From positions 1,557,473 through 1,621,472 of the forward strand of contig NZ_SODP01000001.1 of NCBI RefSeq assembly GCF_004365355.1: a stretch of 64,000 bases of DNA. Reading direction: 5' to 3'. Numbering within the stretch: position 1 is the stretch's first letter; each line of letters begins with the position of its first letter. Position numbers and translations under genes: made by a program. Source of the DNA: Kribbella pratensis (GTDB lineage: Bacteria; Actinomycetota; Actinomycetes; Propionibacteriales; Kribbellaceae). Positions 27,098-35,413 of this stretch are shown one piece after another. The notes under the pieces are model-generated. The model was not told the DNA's origin. It saw nothing but the letters and a program-made list of their open reading frames with translations, and ran no database searches.

Positions 27098-28696
27098 ATG
27101 ATCACTGTCTCCAATCTCGAGGTTCGCGTCGGTGCCCGGCAGCTGCTGGCGCCTGCTTCGTTCCGGGTCGGTCCCGGCGACAAGGTCGGGCTGGTCGGCC
27201 GCAACGGCGCCGGCAAGACGACCCTGACCAAGATCCTGGCCGGCGAAGGCCTGCCGGCCAGCGGTTCGGTGTCCAAGTCCGGCGAGATCGGCTACCTGCC
27301 GCAGGACCCGCGCACCGGCGACCTCGAAGTACTGGCCCGGGACCGGATCCTGGCCGCGCGCGGGCTGGACGACGTCGTACGACGCCTGCGCAGCGCGGAG
27401 AAGTCGATGGCCAGCGCCGACGAGAAGACCCGCGCCAAGGGCATGCGCCGGTACGAGCGCGCCGAGGCCGACCTGCACGCCGCCGGCGGATACGCCGCGG
27501 AGTCCGAGGCGGCCCGGATCGCGGCCAACCTCGGCCTGCCGGACCGCGTCCTCGGCCAGCCGCTGGCGACCCTGTCCGGTGGTCAGCGCCGCCGCGTCGA
27601 GCTGGCGCGGATCCTGTTCGCCCAGGCCGAGACGCTGCTGCTGGACGAGCCGACCAACCACCTGGACGCCGACTCGATCATCTGGCTGCGCGACTTCCTC
27701 AAGTCGTACGCCGGTGGCGTGATCATGATCAGCCACGACGTGAACCTGCTCGAGGAGACCGTCAACCGCGTCTTCCACCTGGATGCGAACCGCGCCGAGA
27801 TCGACGTCTACAACGTCGGCTGGAAGGCGTATCTGACCCAGCGCGAGACCGACGAACGGCGTCGCAAGCGCGAGCGCGCGAACACGGAGAAGAAGGCCAC
27901 CCAGCTGGTCGACCAGGCGAACAAGATGCGCGCCAAGGCCACGAAGGCGGCCGCCGCCCAGCAGATGCTGCGCCGCGCCGAGCGGATGATGTCCTCGCTC
28001 GAGGACGAGCGCCAGGCGGACCGCGTCGCGAAGATCGCGTTCCCGACCCCGGCGCCGTGCGGCAAGACACCGCTGATGGCCCGCGAGCTGTCGAAGTCGT
28101 ACGGCTCGCTGGAGATCTTCACCGACGTCGACCTCGCGATCGACAAGGGTTCGCGTGTCGTCGTCCTCGGGCTGAACGGCGCCGGCAAGACCACCTTGCT
28201 GCGGATCCTCGGCGGGATCGAGAAGGCCGACACCGGCGAGATCATCGACGGCCACGGCCTCAAGCTCGGGTACTACGCCCAGGAGCACGAGACCCTCGAC
28301 GTCAACCGGACCGTGCTCGAGAATATGAAGTCCGCCGCCCCGGACCTGAACGAGACGCAGGCCCGCAGCGTGCTCGGCTCGTTCCTGTTCACCGGCGACG
28401 ACTCGGACAAGCCGGCCAGCGTGCTGTCCGGCGGTGAGAAGACCCGGCTCGCCCTGGCGACCCTGGTCGTCTCGGCGGCGAACGTACTGCTCCTCGACGA
28501 GCCGACCAACAACCTCGACCCGGCCTCCCGGGCCGAGGTGCTGAACGCGATCCGCTCGTACACGGGCGCGATCGTCCTCGTCACCCACGACGAGGGCGCC
28601 GTCGAGGCCCTCGAGCCGGAGCGCGTCGTACTGCTCCCGGACGGCGTCGAGGACCTCTGGTCGAATGACTACGCCGACCTGGTCTCGCTCGCCTGA
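27098..28696 (+). CDS. ABC-F family ATPase
   Basis: Two ATP-binding cassettes without membrane segments: Walker A GRNGAGKTT near residue 34 and GLNGAGKTT near 359, signatures LSGGQRRR and LSGGEKTR, and Walker B LLLDEPTNHLD and LLLDEPTNNLD. The linker between cassettes is rich in Lys/Arg and Glu (about residues 240-310). This is the ABC-F layout, whose members act on the ribosome as translation or antibiotic-protection factors. Nothing here separates a housekeeping Ettl/Uup type from a resistance type. The 532-residue length is normal. Confidence 0.92.
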   Translation: MITVSNLEVRVGARQLLAPASFRVGPGDKVGLVGRNGAGKTTLTKILAGEGLPASGSVSKSGEIGYLPQDPRTGDLEVLARDRILAARGLDDVVRRLRSAEKSMASADEKTRAKGMRRYERAEADLHAAGGYAAESEAARIAANLGLPDRVLGQPLATLSGGQRRRVELARILFAQAETLLLDEPTNHLDADSIIWLRDFLKSYAGGVIMISHDVNLLEETVNRVFHLDANRAEIDVYNVGWKAYLTQRETDERRRKRERANTEKKATQLVDQANKMRAKATKAAAAQQMLRRAERMMSSLEDERQADRVAKIAFPTPAPCGKTPLMARELSKSYGSLEIFTDVDLAIDKGSRVVVLGLNGAGKTTLLRILGGIEKADTGEIIDGHGLKLGYYAQEHETLDVNRTVLENMKSAAPDLNETQARSVLGSFLFTGDDSDKPASVLSGGEKTRLALATLVVSAANVLLLDEPTNNLDPASRAEVLNAIRSYTGAIVLVTHDEGAVEALEPERVVLLPDGVEDLWSNDYADLVSLA

Positions 28697-28721
28697 TTAC
28701 TCCGGAGTAATATCCGGTGGC

Positions 28722-29495
28722 ATGACGGATCTCGGACTGCGGTTCTCGGTGGACGGCCCGGTTGCGCGTGTGGTGCTGGACCGGCCGGAGGTGCGCAACG
28801 CGCAGACCCCGGCGATGTGGAGTGCCCTGGCCGACTTCGGTACGTCGTTGCCGCCCGAGGTGCGCGTTGTCGTGGTGTCGGGGGAGGGGCCGTCGTTCTC
28901 GGCCGGCCTCGACCGCCGCCTGATCATGGGGGAGAACGATCTCGGCCAGGAGCCGCTGCTCACCCTCGGCGCGAAGCCGACCGCCGAGGTGTACGAGCTG
29001 ATCGCCGGCTTCCAGGCCGGGTTCTCGTGGTTGCGTCGCCCTGAGATCATCAGCATCGCCGCTGTCCAGGGCCACGCGGTCGGCGCGGGGTTCCAGCTCG
29101 CGCTGGCGTGCGATCTGCGAGTGGTCACCCCGGACGCCCGCTTCAGCATGCGCGAGCCGTCGCTCGGCCTGGTCCCCGACCTCGGCGGCACGCAGCCGCT
29201 TGTCCAGCTGGTCGGCTACGCGCGGGCGCTCGAGATCTGCGCGACCAGTCGGTGGGTCGAGGCGGCGGAGGCCAAGGAGCTCGGGCTGGCCAACATCGTC
29301 GTACCGGCGGAGGAGCTGGAAGCGACCGTGAAGGATCTGTCCGACGCGCTGCTCGGCCCGCTGCCCGGCGCGATCCGCGAGACCAAGGCGTTGCTCCTCG
29401 GTGCCGCGGACCGCTCGTACGAAGACCAGCTCAAGGCGGAGCGGGAAGCTCAGGAACGTCGCCTCAAAGAGCTCCTCGCCGCCCTTCAGGGTTAG
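28722..29495 (+). CDS. Enoyl-CoA hydratase/isomerase family protein
   Basis: A 257-residue crotonase-fold protein. The oxyanion-hole regions are seen as SFSAGLDRR near residue 60 and AVQGHAVGAGFQLALACD near 115, and the catalytic region as MREPSLGLVPDLGGTQ near 144. The Glu of REPSLGL is in the usual catalytic position, so hydratase activity is plausible. The ATG at 28722 is used because the longer frame reaches into the ABC-F gene. The stop overlaps the convergent SRPBCC gene by 3-4 bases. Substrate cannot be told. Confidence 0.88.
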   Translation: MTDLGLRFSVDGPVARVVLDRPEVRNAQTPAMWSALADFGTSLPPEVRVVVVSGEGPSFSAGLDRRLIMGENDLGQEPLLTLGAKPTAEVYELIAGFQAGFSWLRRPEIISIAAVQGHAVGAGFQLALACDLRVVTPDARFSMREPSLGLVPDLGGTQPLVQLVGYARALEICATSRWVEAAEAKELGLANIVVPAEELEATVKDLSDALLGPLPGAIRETKALLLGAADRSYEDQLKAEREAQERRLKELLAALQG

Positions 29496-29935
29496 TGCCA
29501 GTTGCTGACGAGTACGTCGTGTGGCGCGGACTCGCCCTTGCCGGTCTCGACGTACTGCTTGAGGCTCATCAGGAACGTGGCCCACTTGGTGCTGCAGTGG
29601 TACATGAACTCGACGGGCTCGCGCCATCCCTCCTGCTTGAAGAGCACGATCGTGTACTCGTCGGTCTGCGAGAGCTCGAAGCTGACGTGGGTGCCGATCC
29701 ATTCGTCGGGGCCACCAACGACCTCCCAGCGAACGAGCTTGCCGGGTGTGGTTTCGAGGACCTTCATGTCGAAGCCGTCTCCGCCGGCGGTGGCGAAGCG
29801 GAACTCGATGACGTCGTCGACCTCGCCTTTGGTGTCCTCGGTCCACCAGCCGGCCAGACCGTCGATAGTGGTCAGCGCTGCGAACACGTCCTCCGGGGAC
29901 GCGATGATTCCGACGCGGTGCAGGATGTCGTACAT
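29492..29935 (-). CDS. SRPBCC (AHSA1-like) protein, downstream member
   Basis: A 147-residue START/Bet v1-like fold protein of the AHSA1 type. It shows the usual N-terminal strand (LHRVGIIASPEDVFAAL), GWWTEDT block and final long helix. It lies 11 bases after the ArsR gene and is the third gene of the operon whose operators are at 30732-30791. Proteins of this class paired with ArsR repressors probably bind or sense a hydrophobic ligand, but none is known for this one. Confidence 0.82.
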   Translation of the reverse strand: MYDILHRVGIIASPEDVFAALTTIDGLAGWWTEDTKGEVDDVIEFRFATAGGDGFDMKVLETTPGKLVRWEVVGGPDEWIGTHVSFELSQTDEYTIVLFKQEGWREPVEFMYHCSTKWATFLMSLKQYVETGKGESAPHDVLVSNWH

Positions 29936-29946
29936 GACAGTGCCTT

Positions 29947-30279
29947 TCAGTTGTTGTCTCGGGTTTTCTGGATCGCCTCGGCGATCCGCCTGATGCGCTG
30001 CAGCCGCCGGTCCCAGGCGTCGGTGACGTCGGTCAGCTGGTTGATCGCGCGGGCGAGCTGCGACTCGTCCACGGTGTAGCGACGTTCGCGTCCGGACGGT
30101 GCGGAATGCACCAGCCCGGCCCGCTCGAGTACGACGAGGTGCTTGGCAACCGCCTGGCGCGTGACGGGCAGCTGGTCGCTGAGGCTGGTCGACGTACCGC
30201 CGCCGTCGGCGAGCAGCAGGTCGAGCATCCGTCGCCGGGTGGGGTCACCGATCGCCGACCAGAGCTCGTCGTCGATCAC
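29947..30279 (-). CDS. ArsR-family repressor paired with SRPBCC proteins
   Basis: A 110-residue winged-helix protein: AIGDPTRRRMLDLLLADGG, then the recognition helix region SLSDQLPVTRQAVAKHLVVLERAGLV, then a beta wing with RRYTVDE. No Cys metal site is present, so it is not the arsenic type. The GTG at 30279 overlaps the stop of the upstream SRPBCC gene (GTGA). It probably binds the two GCAAC-N5-GTTGC sites ahead of that gene and represses the operon. Confidence 0.87.
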   Translation of the reverse strand: MIDDELWSAIGDPTRRRMLDLLLADGGGTSTSLSDQLPVTRQAVAKHLVVLERAGLVHSAPSGRERRYTVDESQLARAINQLTDVTDAWDRRLQRIRRIAEAIQKTRDNN

Positions 30280-30716
30280 AGCCGGTTCGCCAACCCCTCG
30301 GCGTACGGCGGGATGCGCGGGATGAAGTAGTCCCAGCCGCTGGTGTGGTCGGCGAGCAGCTCGTCGGACTTGCCGGCTTCGTCGTACCCGGTCTCGGCGA
30401 ACCGGAGCAGCGTGCCGCCGTCGGCCGGGATCAGGTCGAACGTGACCAGCACCGAGTTCTCCGCGGTGGCGGGCTCGTCGGTGTAGGCCCAGCGGAAGGA
30501 GAAGCGCCGCGGCGGGTCGGCCTCGACGACCGTCAGCGGCTGGACCATGGCGCCGTCGTGCTGCCGGAAGGTGATCGTGCCGGTCGCGCCGGGCTTCGGG
30601 TCGAGGTCCACCTCGTCCGGCCACCACGCGCACAGGTGCTCCGGCGAGCTGACCACCTCGTAAACCACCTCCGGGGTAGCCTCCACCCGAATCTCCCGCT
30701 CGATGCTCCTGGTCAT
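30276..30716 (-). CDS. SRPBCC (AHSA1-like) protein, upstream member
   Basis: A 146-residue AHSA1-like protein beginning TRSIEREIRVEATPEVVYEVV, with LCAWWPDEVDL and a C-terminal helix near WDYFIPRIP. The ATG at 30716 has AAAGGA about 10 bases upstream; the longer frame from 30857 crosses the operator region and is rejected. First gene of the SRPBCC-ArsR-SRPBCC operon. The two SRPBCC proteins differ considerably, so they may bind different ligands or each other. Confidence 0.83.
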   Translation of the reverse strand: MTRSIEREIRVEATPEVVYEVVSSPEHLCAWWPDEVDLDPKPGATGTITFRQHDGAMVQPLTVVEADPPRRFSFRWAYTDEPATAENSVLVTFDLIPADGGTLLRFAETGYDEAGKSDELLADHTSGWDYFIPRIPPYAEGLANRL

Positions 30717-30731
30717 CGCCCTCATCCTTTC

Positions 30732-30746
30732 GCAACCTTTTGTTGC
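30732..30746. promoter_or_regulatory. ArsR-type operator 1
   Basis: GCAACCTTTTGTTGC: perfect GCAAC/GTTGC arms around 5 bases, 16 bases before the first SRPBCC start. It lies where it would block that gene's promoter or ribosome site. It shares exact arms with the site at 30777-30791. Confidence 0.65.
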
Positions 30747-30776
30747 ACATGACTGTAGACGAGAAGCCGCGGACGC

Positions 30777-30791
30777 GCAACCAAAAGTTGC
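30777..30791. promoter_or_regulatory. ArsR-type operator 2
   Basis: GCAACCAAAAGTTGC: same arms and spacing as the site at 30732-30746, with centres 45 bp apart (about four helical turns). It is 57 bases before the ABC exporter start on the other strand, so the repressor may control both directions. Confidence 0.65.
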
Positions 30792-30847
30792 GGGAAGTCG
30801 CGAGCGGCGGGAAGTGTTGGAAGATCTATCCACAGGGAGGGAACTGA

Positions 30848-32749
30848 ATGTCGTCACCGATGATGCGGCCCGGCATGGGCGCGATGGGCTGGCGCCGGCA
30901 GGACGCGTCGGTGGCCGGGCAGAAGCTGGCGAAGGGCACGCTGCCGCGGATCGCGCGGTTCGCGAAGCCGTACCGCTGGCACATCGCGGCGTTCCTGCTG
31001 CTGGTGATCGTGTCCGCGGTGCTGGTGATCGCGTCGCCGCTGCTGTTCAAGAAGATCGTCGACGACGGGATCTCGAAGGGCAACGCCCCCTTGGTGACCG
31101 CGCTGGCCCTGGTGGTCGCCGTACTCGCCGTGTTCGAGGCCCTGCTCGGGCTGATCCAGCGCTGGTTCTCGGCGCGGATCGGGGAGGGCCTGATCTTCGA
31201 CCTGCGGACGAGGGTGTTCTCGCACGTCCAGCGGATGCCGATCGCGTTCTTCACCCGCACGCAGACCGGTGCGCTGGTCTCCCGACTCAACAACGACGTG
31301 ATCGGCGCCCAGCAGGCCTTCACCTCCACGCTGTCCGGCGTCGTCTCGAATGTGATCAGCCTGATCCTGGTGGTCGGCGCGATGCTCGCGCTGAGTTGGC
31401 AGTTGACCGTGGTCGCGATTCTGATGCTGCCGATCTTCCTGATCCCGGCGCGGGTCCTGGGCCGTCGGCTCGCCGCGATGACACGGGAACAGATGAACCT
31501 GAACGCCGAGATGTCCACCGCGATGACGGAGCGGTTCAGCGTCGGCGGCGCGCTGCTCGTCACGCTGTTCGGCAAGCCGCACCTGGAGACCGAGGACTTC
31601 GGCGAACGCGCCGGCCGCGTCCGCGACCTGGGCATCCGGATCGCGATGCTCGGTCGGGTGTTCTTCACGGCGCTGACCTTGGTCGCCGCGTTGGCGACGG
31701 CCTTGGTTTACGGCGTGGGCGGCAACCTCGCCGTACGGCAGACCCTGACTGTCGGGACACTGCTCGCACTCGTCGCGCTGCTCGGCCGGCTCTACGGGCC
31801 GCTGACCGCGCTCTCCAATATCCGGGTCGACGTGATGACCGCGCTGATCTCGTTCGAGCGGGTCTTCGAGGTGCTCGATCTCGAGCCGATGATCAAGGAC
31901 GCGCCCGACGCTGTCGACCTGCCCGATGATGCGGCGAGTGTCGAGTTCGAGCACGTGGCGTTCGCTTATCCGACCGCGGAGCAGGTGTCATTGGCCAGCC
32001 TCGAGGCTGTCGCCGTACTGGACAAGCGTGTCTCGGCCCAGGTCCTCGAAGACATCAGCTTTGCCATCCGCCCCGGCCAGATGGTCGCGCTCGTCGGCCC
32101 GTCCGGCGCAGGCAAGACCACGATCACCAACCTGGTGGCCCGTTTGTACGACGTGAGCGGGGGAGCGGTCCGCGTCGGCGGCAAGGACGTTCGCGAGGTC
32201 ACGCTGCACTCGTTGCACGACACGATCGGGTACGTCACGCAGGATGCCCACATGTTCCACGACACGATCCGCGCCAACCTGCTGTACGCCAAGCCGGACG
32301 CCACCGAGGACGAGATGGTCGCCGCGCTGACCGCGGCGCAGATCTGGGATCTCGTCTCCAGCCTTCCGGACGGACTCGACACGGTCGTCGGCGATCGTGG
32401 CCACCGGCTGTCCGGCGGCGAGCGGCAGCGACTCGCGATCGCCCGGTTGTTGCTGAAGGCCCCGAAGATCGTCGTACTCGACGAAGCGACCGCCCACCTG
32501 GACTCCGAGTCCGAGGTCGCGGTCCAGCGGGCGCTCGACACAGCGCTGGAAGGGCGTACGTCGCTGGTCATCGCGCACCGGCTGTCGACCGTGCGGGAGG
32601 CCGACCTGATCCTGGTCGTTGACCACGGCAACATCGTCGAGCGCGGTACGCACGAGCAGTTGCTCGCGGCGGGTGGCGAGTACGCTGATCTCTACCACAC
32701 GCAATTCGCAGAAACCGGTGCAGTATCCGGTACGGCGGCAGGTGTCTGA
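30848..32749 (+). CDS. ABC exporter (fused membrane and ATPase domains)
   Basis: A 633-residue half-transporter. Residues about 1-350 hold six membrane helices. The ATPase domain then shows Walker A GPSGAGKTT near 420, Q-loop, signature LSGGERQRL near 526 and Walker B VVLDEATAHLD. A short insertion, about 30 residues long and starting at AEQVSLASLEAV, separates the first beta sheet from the Walker A. ATG 30848 has GGGAGGGAA ahead of it. It diverges from the ArsR/SRPBCC operon, sharing a 131-bp control region. Likely works as a homodimer; the substrate is unknown. Confidence 0.92.
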   Translation: MSSPMMRPGMGAMGWRRQDASVAGQKLAKGTLPRIARFAKPYRWHIAAFLLLVIVSAVLVIASPLLFKKIVDDGISKGNAPLVTALALVVAVLAVFEALLGLIQRWFSARIGEGLIFDLRTRVFSHVQRMPIAFFTRTQTGALVSRLNNDVIGAQQAFTSTLSGVVSNVISLILVVGAMLALSWQLTVVAILMLPIFLIPARVLGRRLAAMTREQMNLNAEMSTAMTERFSVGGALLVTLFGKPHLETEDFGERAGRVRDLGIRIAMLGRVFFTALTLVAALATALVYGVGGNLAVRQTLTVGTLLALVALLGRLYGPLTALSNIRVDVMTALISFERVFEVLDLEPMIKDAPDAVDLPDDAASVEFEHVAFAYPTAEQVSLASLEAVAVLDKRVSAQVLEDISFAIRPGQMVALVGPSGAGKTTITNLVARLYDVSGGAVRVGGKDVREVTLHSLHDTIGYVTQDAHMFHDTIRANLLYAKPDATEDEMVAALTAAQIWDLVSSLPDGLDTVVGDRGHRLSGGERQRLAIARLLLKAPKIVVLDEATAHLDSESEVAVQRALDTALEGRTSLVIAHRLSTVREADLILVVDHGNIVERGTHEQLLAAGGEYADLYHTQFAETGAVSGTAAGV

Positions 32750-32925
32750 TGATCAAGCTGGCGCTCGTTCTCGCAGCGGGGTACGCGGGTTTCAAGCTCG
32801 CGTACCACTCCGAGGACGGCCGCCACTACGGCCGCACGGGTGAGCGGGCGGTCAGGACGACGCTGTCATTACTGATCGCGAGTCTCGCCGGCGGCGTCAC
32901 CTACGCGGCCCTGCTGTCGCACTGA
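32749..32925 (+). CDS. Small membrane protein (58 aa) coupled to ABC exporter
   Basis: ATG 32749 overlaps the ABC exporter stop (TGATG). The product begins MIKLALVLAAGYAGFKLAY, contains a charged middle and a second hydrophobic stretch (LSLLIASLAGGVTYAALL), so it probably spans the membrane twice. The frame and coupling favour a real gene that helps the exporter. Its last 57 bases overlap the convergent gene at 32869-33420. Confidence 0.6.
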   Translation: MIKLALVLAAGYAGFKLAYHSEDGRHYGRTGERAVRTTLSLLIASLAGGVTYAALLSH

Positions 32926-33420
32926 CGCAGCCTTCTGCGTGTCGTGCTCGAGCAGATGCAGGACGGGTACGCCGAGATGCCGGCGCGCCGAGGTGGTCCA
33001 GTCCAGGTGGAAGAACTCCGCCACGATGTGCGGGCGGGTCAGGATGATGACCTCTTGTCCCCGGGCCTGCTTCACGGTCGCGATCAGGGCGTCGATCGGC
33101 CGCTCGTGCGAGATCCCGCCTTCGGCGTGCTGCCCGAGGTCGCGGAGCCGCTGGACGCTGCGTCCGCTGCAGCCCTTCGCCTCGGTGTCGATCGCCTTCT
33201 GCGCCTCGGCGAGGTCCTCCCGCTGGCCGGCCAGTCCCGGCCCGTAGAGGTCCGCGGTCCCGAGCGCGCTGATCGAGGCCTCGACGCCCGCCTCGGCGTT
33301 GTGGCACGGCACGAGCACGTGGTACGTCACCGGTTCCGGCATATCGTTGTGCAGTTCGACGACGCGTTTCGCGTCGGGCTCGGACAGTTCCTGTTCGACG
33401 AGCAGTACGACGTCGTACAT
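32869..33420 (-). CDS. Conserved-looking protein of unknown function (183 aa)
   Basis: I cannot name a family. The protein starts MYDVVLLVEQELSEPDA and alternates beta and helix. It includes YHVLVPCHNAEAG, DLYGPGLAG, and a late segment with QEVIILTRPHIVAEFF, LGVPVLHLLEH, resembling Rossmann or universal-stress-like folds. The final 20 residues overlap the 58-residue gene on the other strand. A TetR-type dyad lies 16-31 bases before the start. A stress-related role is a guess. Confidence 0.72.
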   Translation of the reverse strand: MYDVVLLVEQELSEPDAKRVVELHNDMPEPVTYHVLVPCHNAEAGVEASISALGTADLYGPGLAGQREDLAEAQKAIDTEAKGCSGRSVQRLRDLGQHAEGGISHERPIDALIATVKQARGQEVIILTRPHIVAEFFHLDWTTSARRHLGVPVLHLLEHDTQKAASVRQQGRVGDAAGETRDQ

Positions 33421-33435
33421 CGCAAACCTCCGATG

Positions 33436-33451
33436 CTTACCAGTCGGTATG
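33436..33451. promoter_or_regulatory. TetR-like dyad ahead of the 183-residue gene
   Basis: CTTACCAGTCGGTATG contains TACC-N4-GGTA and resembles TetR-family operators of actinobacteria. It is just upstream of the gene start at 33420. No TetR gene is in the window, so the regulator would act from elsewhere. Confidence 0.45.
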
Positions 33452-33484
33452 CCCCTATAGTGCCCCGAACCGGTCCGAAAGTAT

Positions 33485-34252
33485 TCAACTGGATCGTTGC
33501 AGTCTCCGGCGGCCGTAGGTCCTGAGCGCCCGGAGGAGATCTACCTCGCGGAACGCGGGCCAGTAGAGGTCGCAGAACTCGATCTCGGAGCGAGTTGCCT
33601 GCCACAGAAGGAAGTCCGACATCCGCAGCTCGCCACTCGTCCGGATCACCAGATCCGGATCAGGGAGCCCGGGGACGTAGAGGTGCCGCCCGATCTCGTC
33701 CTCGCTCAACCTGTCTGCGACATCGGCCAGTGTGCGTCCGTCGACGGCGGCCTCGTCGAGCATCGACCGCACTGCGTCGACGAGCTCGAGCCTGCCGCTG
33801 TAGCCGATGGCAATCATCAGGTCGCCCGCGTCGCCGCGATCTCGACTGAGCTCGACGGCTTCCTTCAGCGCACGAGTCGTTGAGTCGGGCAACAAGTCCA
33901 GCTGGCCCGCGATGTGCAACCGCCAGCGGTGGTCTCGCCGGACGTGATCCGCGAGGACGGTCTCGGTCAGCTCCATCAGGTAGTCGACCTCGCCGGAGTC
34001 CCGCTTGCGCAGGTTGTCGGCCGACGCGACCCAGGCAGTCACACACCGGATGCCGGCGTACGCGCTCCACTGCAGGAACTGCTCGAGGTGCTTGGCGCCG
34101 AAGCGGTGGCCGATTCGCACGTCGTCGTACCCCGCGCCACGCGCCCAGCGGCGGTTGCCGTCCATCACGATCGCAACGTGCTGCGGCTTCGGCAACCCAG
34201 CGAGCTGGCGCCGGAGGCGGGCGCTGTAGAGGCGGTAGAGGCTGCGCATCAT
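33485..34252 (-). CDS. Polyprenyl diphosphate synthase (cis-prenyltransferase)
   Basis: A 255-residue cis-prenyltransferase. The signature MDGNRRWARG near residue 31 carries the catalytic Asp; the C-terminal block VIRTSGELRMSDFLLWQ binds the homoallylic diphosphate. It is an UppS/Z-farnesyl synthase relative that makes the lipid carrier for wall assembly, though the chain length is not visible. The ATG overlaps the DNA ligase stop (TGATG), so the two minus-strand genes are co-expressed. Confidence 0.92.
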   Translation of the reverse strand: MMRSLYRLYSARLRRQLAGLPKPQHVAIVMDGNRRWARGAGYDDVRIGHRFGAKHLEQFLQWSAYAGIRCVTAWVASADNLRKRDSGEVDYLMELTETVLADHVRRDHRWRLHIAGQLDLLPDSTTRALKEAVELSRDRGDAGDLMIAIGYSGRLELVDAVRSMLDEAAVDGRTLADVADRLSEDEIGRHLYVPGLPDPDLVIRTSGELRMSDFLLWQATRSEIEFCDLYWPAFREVDLLRALRTYGRRRLQRSS

Positions 34253-35328
34253 CAGCGTTGCGCGCTGGAGAGCACGTCGGCCAGGTCGAACTTCACCGGC
34301 TCCTCCAGCTGCTCGTACGTACAGGACTCCGGCGTACGGTCCGGGCGCCAGCGGACGAACTGGGCGGTGTGCCGGAAGCGGATGCCTTCCATGTGGTCGT
34401 ACCGAACCTCGACGACGAGCTCCGGCCGCAGCGGCACGAAGGACAGGTCCTTGCCGGCCTGCCAGCGGCTCCCTTCGGCGTTGCGCGGCGTACGGACGCC
34501 TTCCTCCTGCTTCGCCCACGCCCACGGGTGCTCGTCGAAGGTCGTCACGAGCGGCTGCATCTCCTGGAACAGCTCCTTGCGCCGCTCGAGCGGGAACGCG
34601 CCGATCACCCCGACGCTCGCAAGCGTGCCGTCCTCGTTGTACAGCCCGAGGAGCAGCGAGCCGATCCGGTCCTCGCCGCTCTTGTGCACGCGGTAGCCCG
34701 CGACGACGCAGTCCGCCGTACGCTCCGGCTTGATCTTGAACATCGTCCGCTTGTCCGGGATGTAGGTGCCGTCGAGCGGCTTCGCGATCAGCCCGTCGAG
34801 CCCGGCGCCCTCGAACTGCTCGAACCACTGCGCGGCCGTGTCGTGGTCGGCGGTCGCGGGGGTGACGTGGATCGGCGCCTTCACGCCGGCGAGCGCGTCG
34901 ATCAGCGCCGTACGGCGTTCGGCGAACGGTCGCTCCATGTAATCGTCGTCACCGAGCGCGAGTAGATCGAACGCGACGAACCGCGCCGGCGTCTTCTCGG
35001 ACAGCATGTTCACGCGGCTCGCCGCCGGGTGGATGCGCTGCTGCAGCATCTCGAAATCGAGCCGGTCGCCGGACTCGCCGATCACGATGATCTCGCCGTC
35101 GATCGCGCAGCGCTCGGGGAGATTCGCCTTCACCGCCTCGACCAGCTCGGGAAAGTACCGCGTCATCGGCTTCTCGTTCCGGCTGCCGATCTCCACCTCG
35201 TCGCCGTCGCGGAAGATGATCGACCGGAACCCGTCCCACTTGGGCTCGTAGCTCATCTCGCCACGCGGGATCTCCTTCACCGGCTTGGCGAGCATCGGTT
35301 TGACCGGCGGCATGACAGGCAGTCGCAT
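34252..35328 (-). CDS. ATP-dependent DNA ligase (LigC-like)
   Basis: The 358-residue protein has the adenylation motif EPKWDGFR near residue 31 with the catalytic Lys, motif III (FVAFDLLAL), motif IV (DGLIAKPLDG) and motif V (MFKIKPE), then an OB-fold domain. This is the single-subunit LigC-type ligase of actinobacteria, active in repair rather than replication. The start is probably ATG 35328; GTG 35346 is in frame but has no better ribosome site. No Ku or polymerase gene is next to it. Confidence 0.92.
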   Translation of the reverse strand: MRLPVMPPVKPMLAKPVKEIPRGEMSYEPKWDGFRSIIFRDGDEVEIGSRNEKPMTRYFPELVEAVKANLPERCAIDGEIIVIGESGDRLDFEMLQQRIHPAASRVNMLSEKTPARFVAFDLLALGDDDYMERPFAERRTALIDALAGVKAPIHVTPATADHDTAAQWFEQFEGAGLDGLIAKPLDGTYIPDKRTMFKIKPERTADCVVAGYRVHKSGEDRIGSLLLGLYNEDGTLASVGVIGAFPLERRKELFQEMQPLVTTFDEHPWAWAKQEEGVRTPRNAEGSRWQAGKDLSFVPLRPELVVEVRYDHMEGIRFRHTAQFVRWRPDRTPESCTYEQLEEPVKFDLADVLSSAQR

Positions 35329-35413
35329 TCCTGCATTCTGTCCCACGCCACCGACACTCACCAGCAACGCCGCTGGTGGACAGTGAACCTGGCTCCCACG
35401 GACAATGCGGTGT

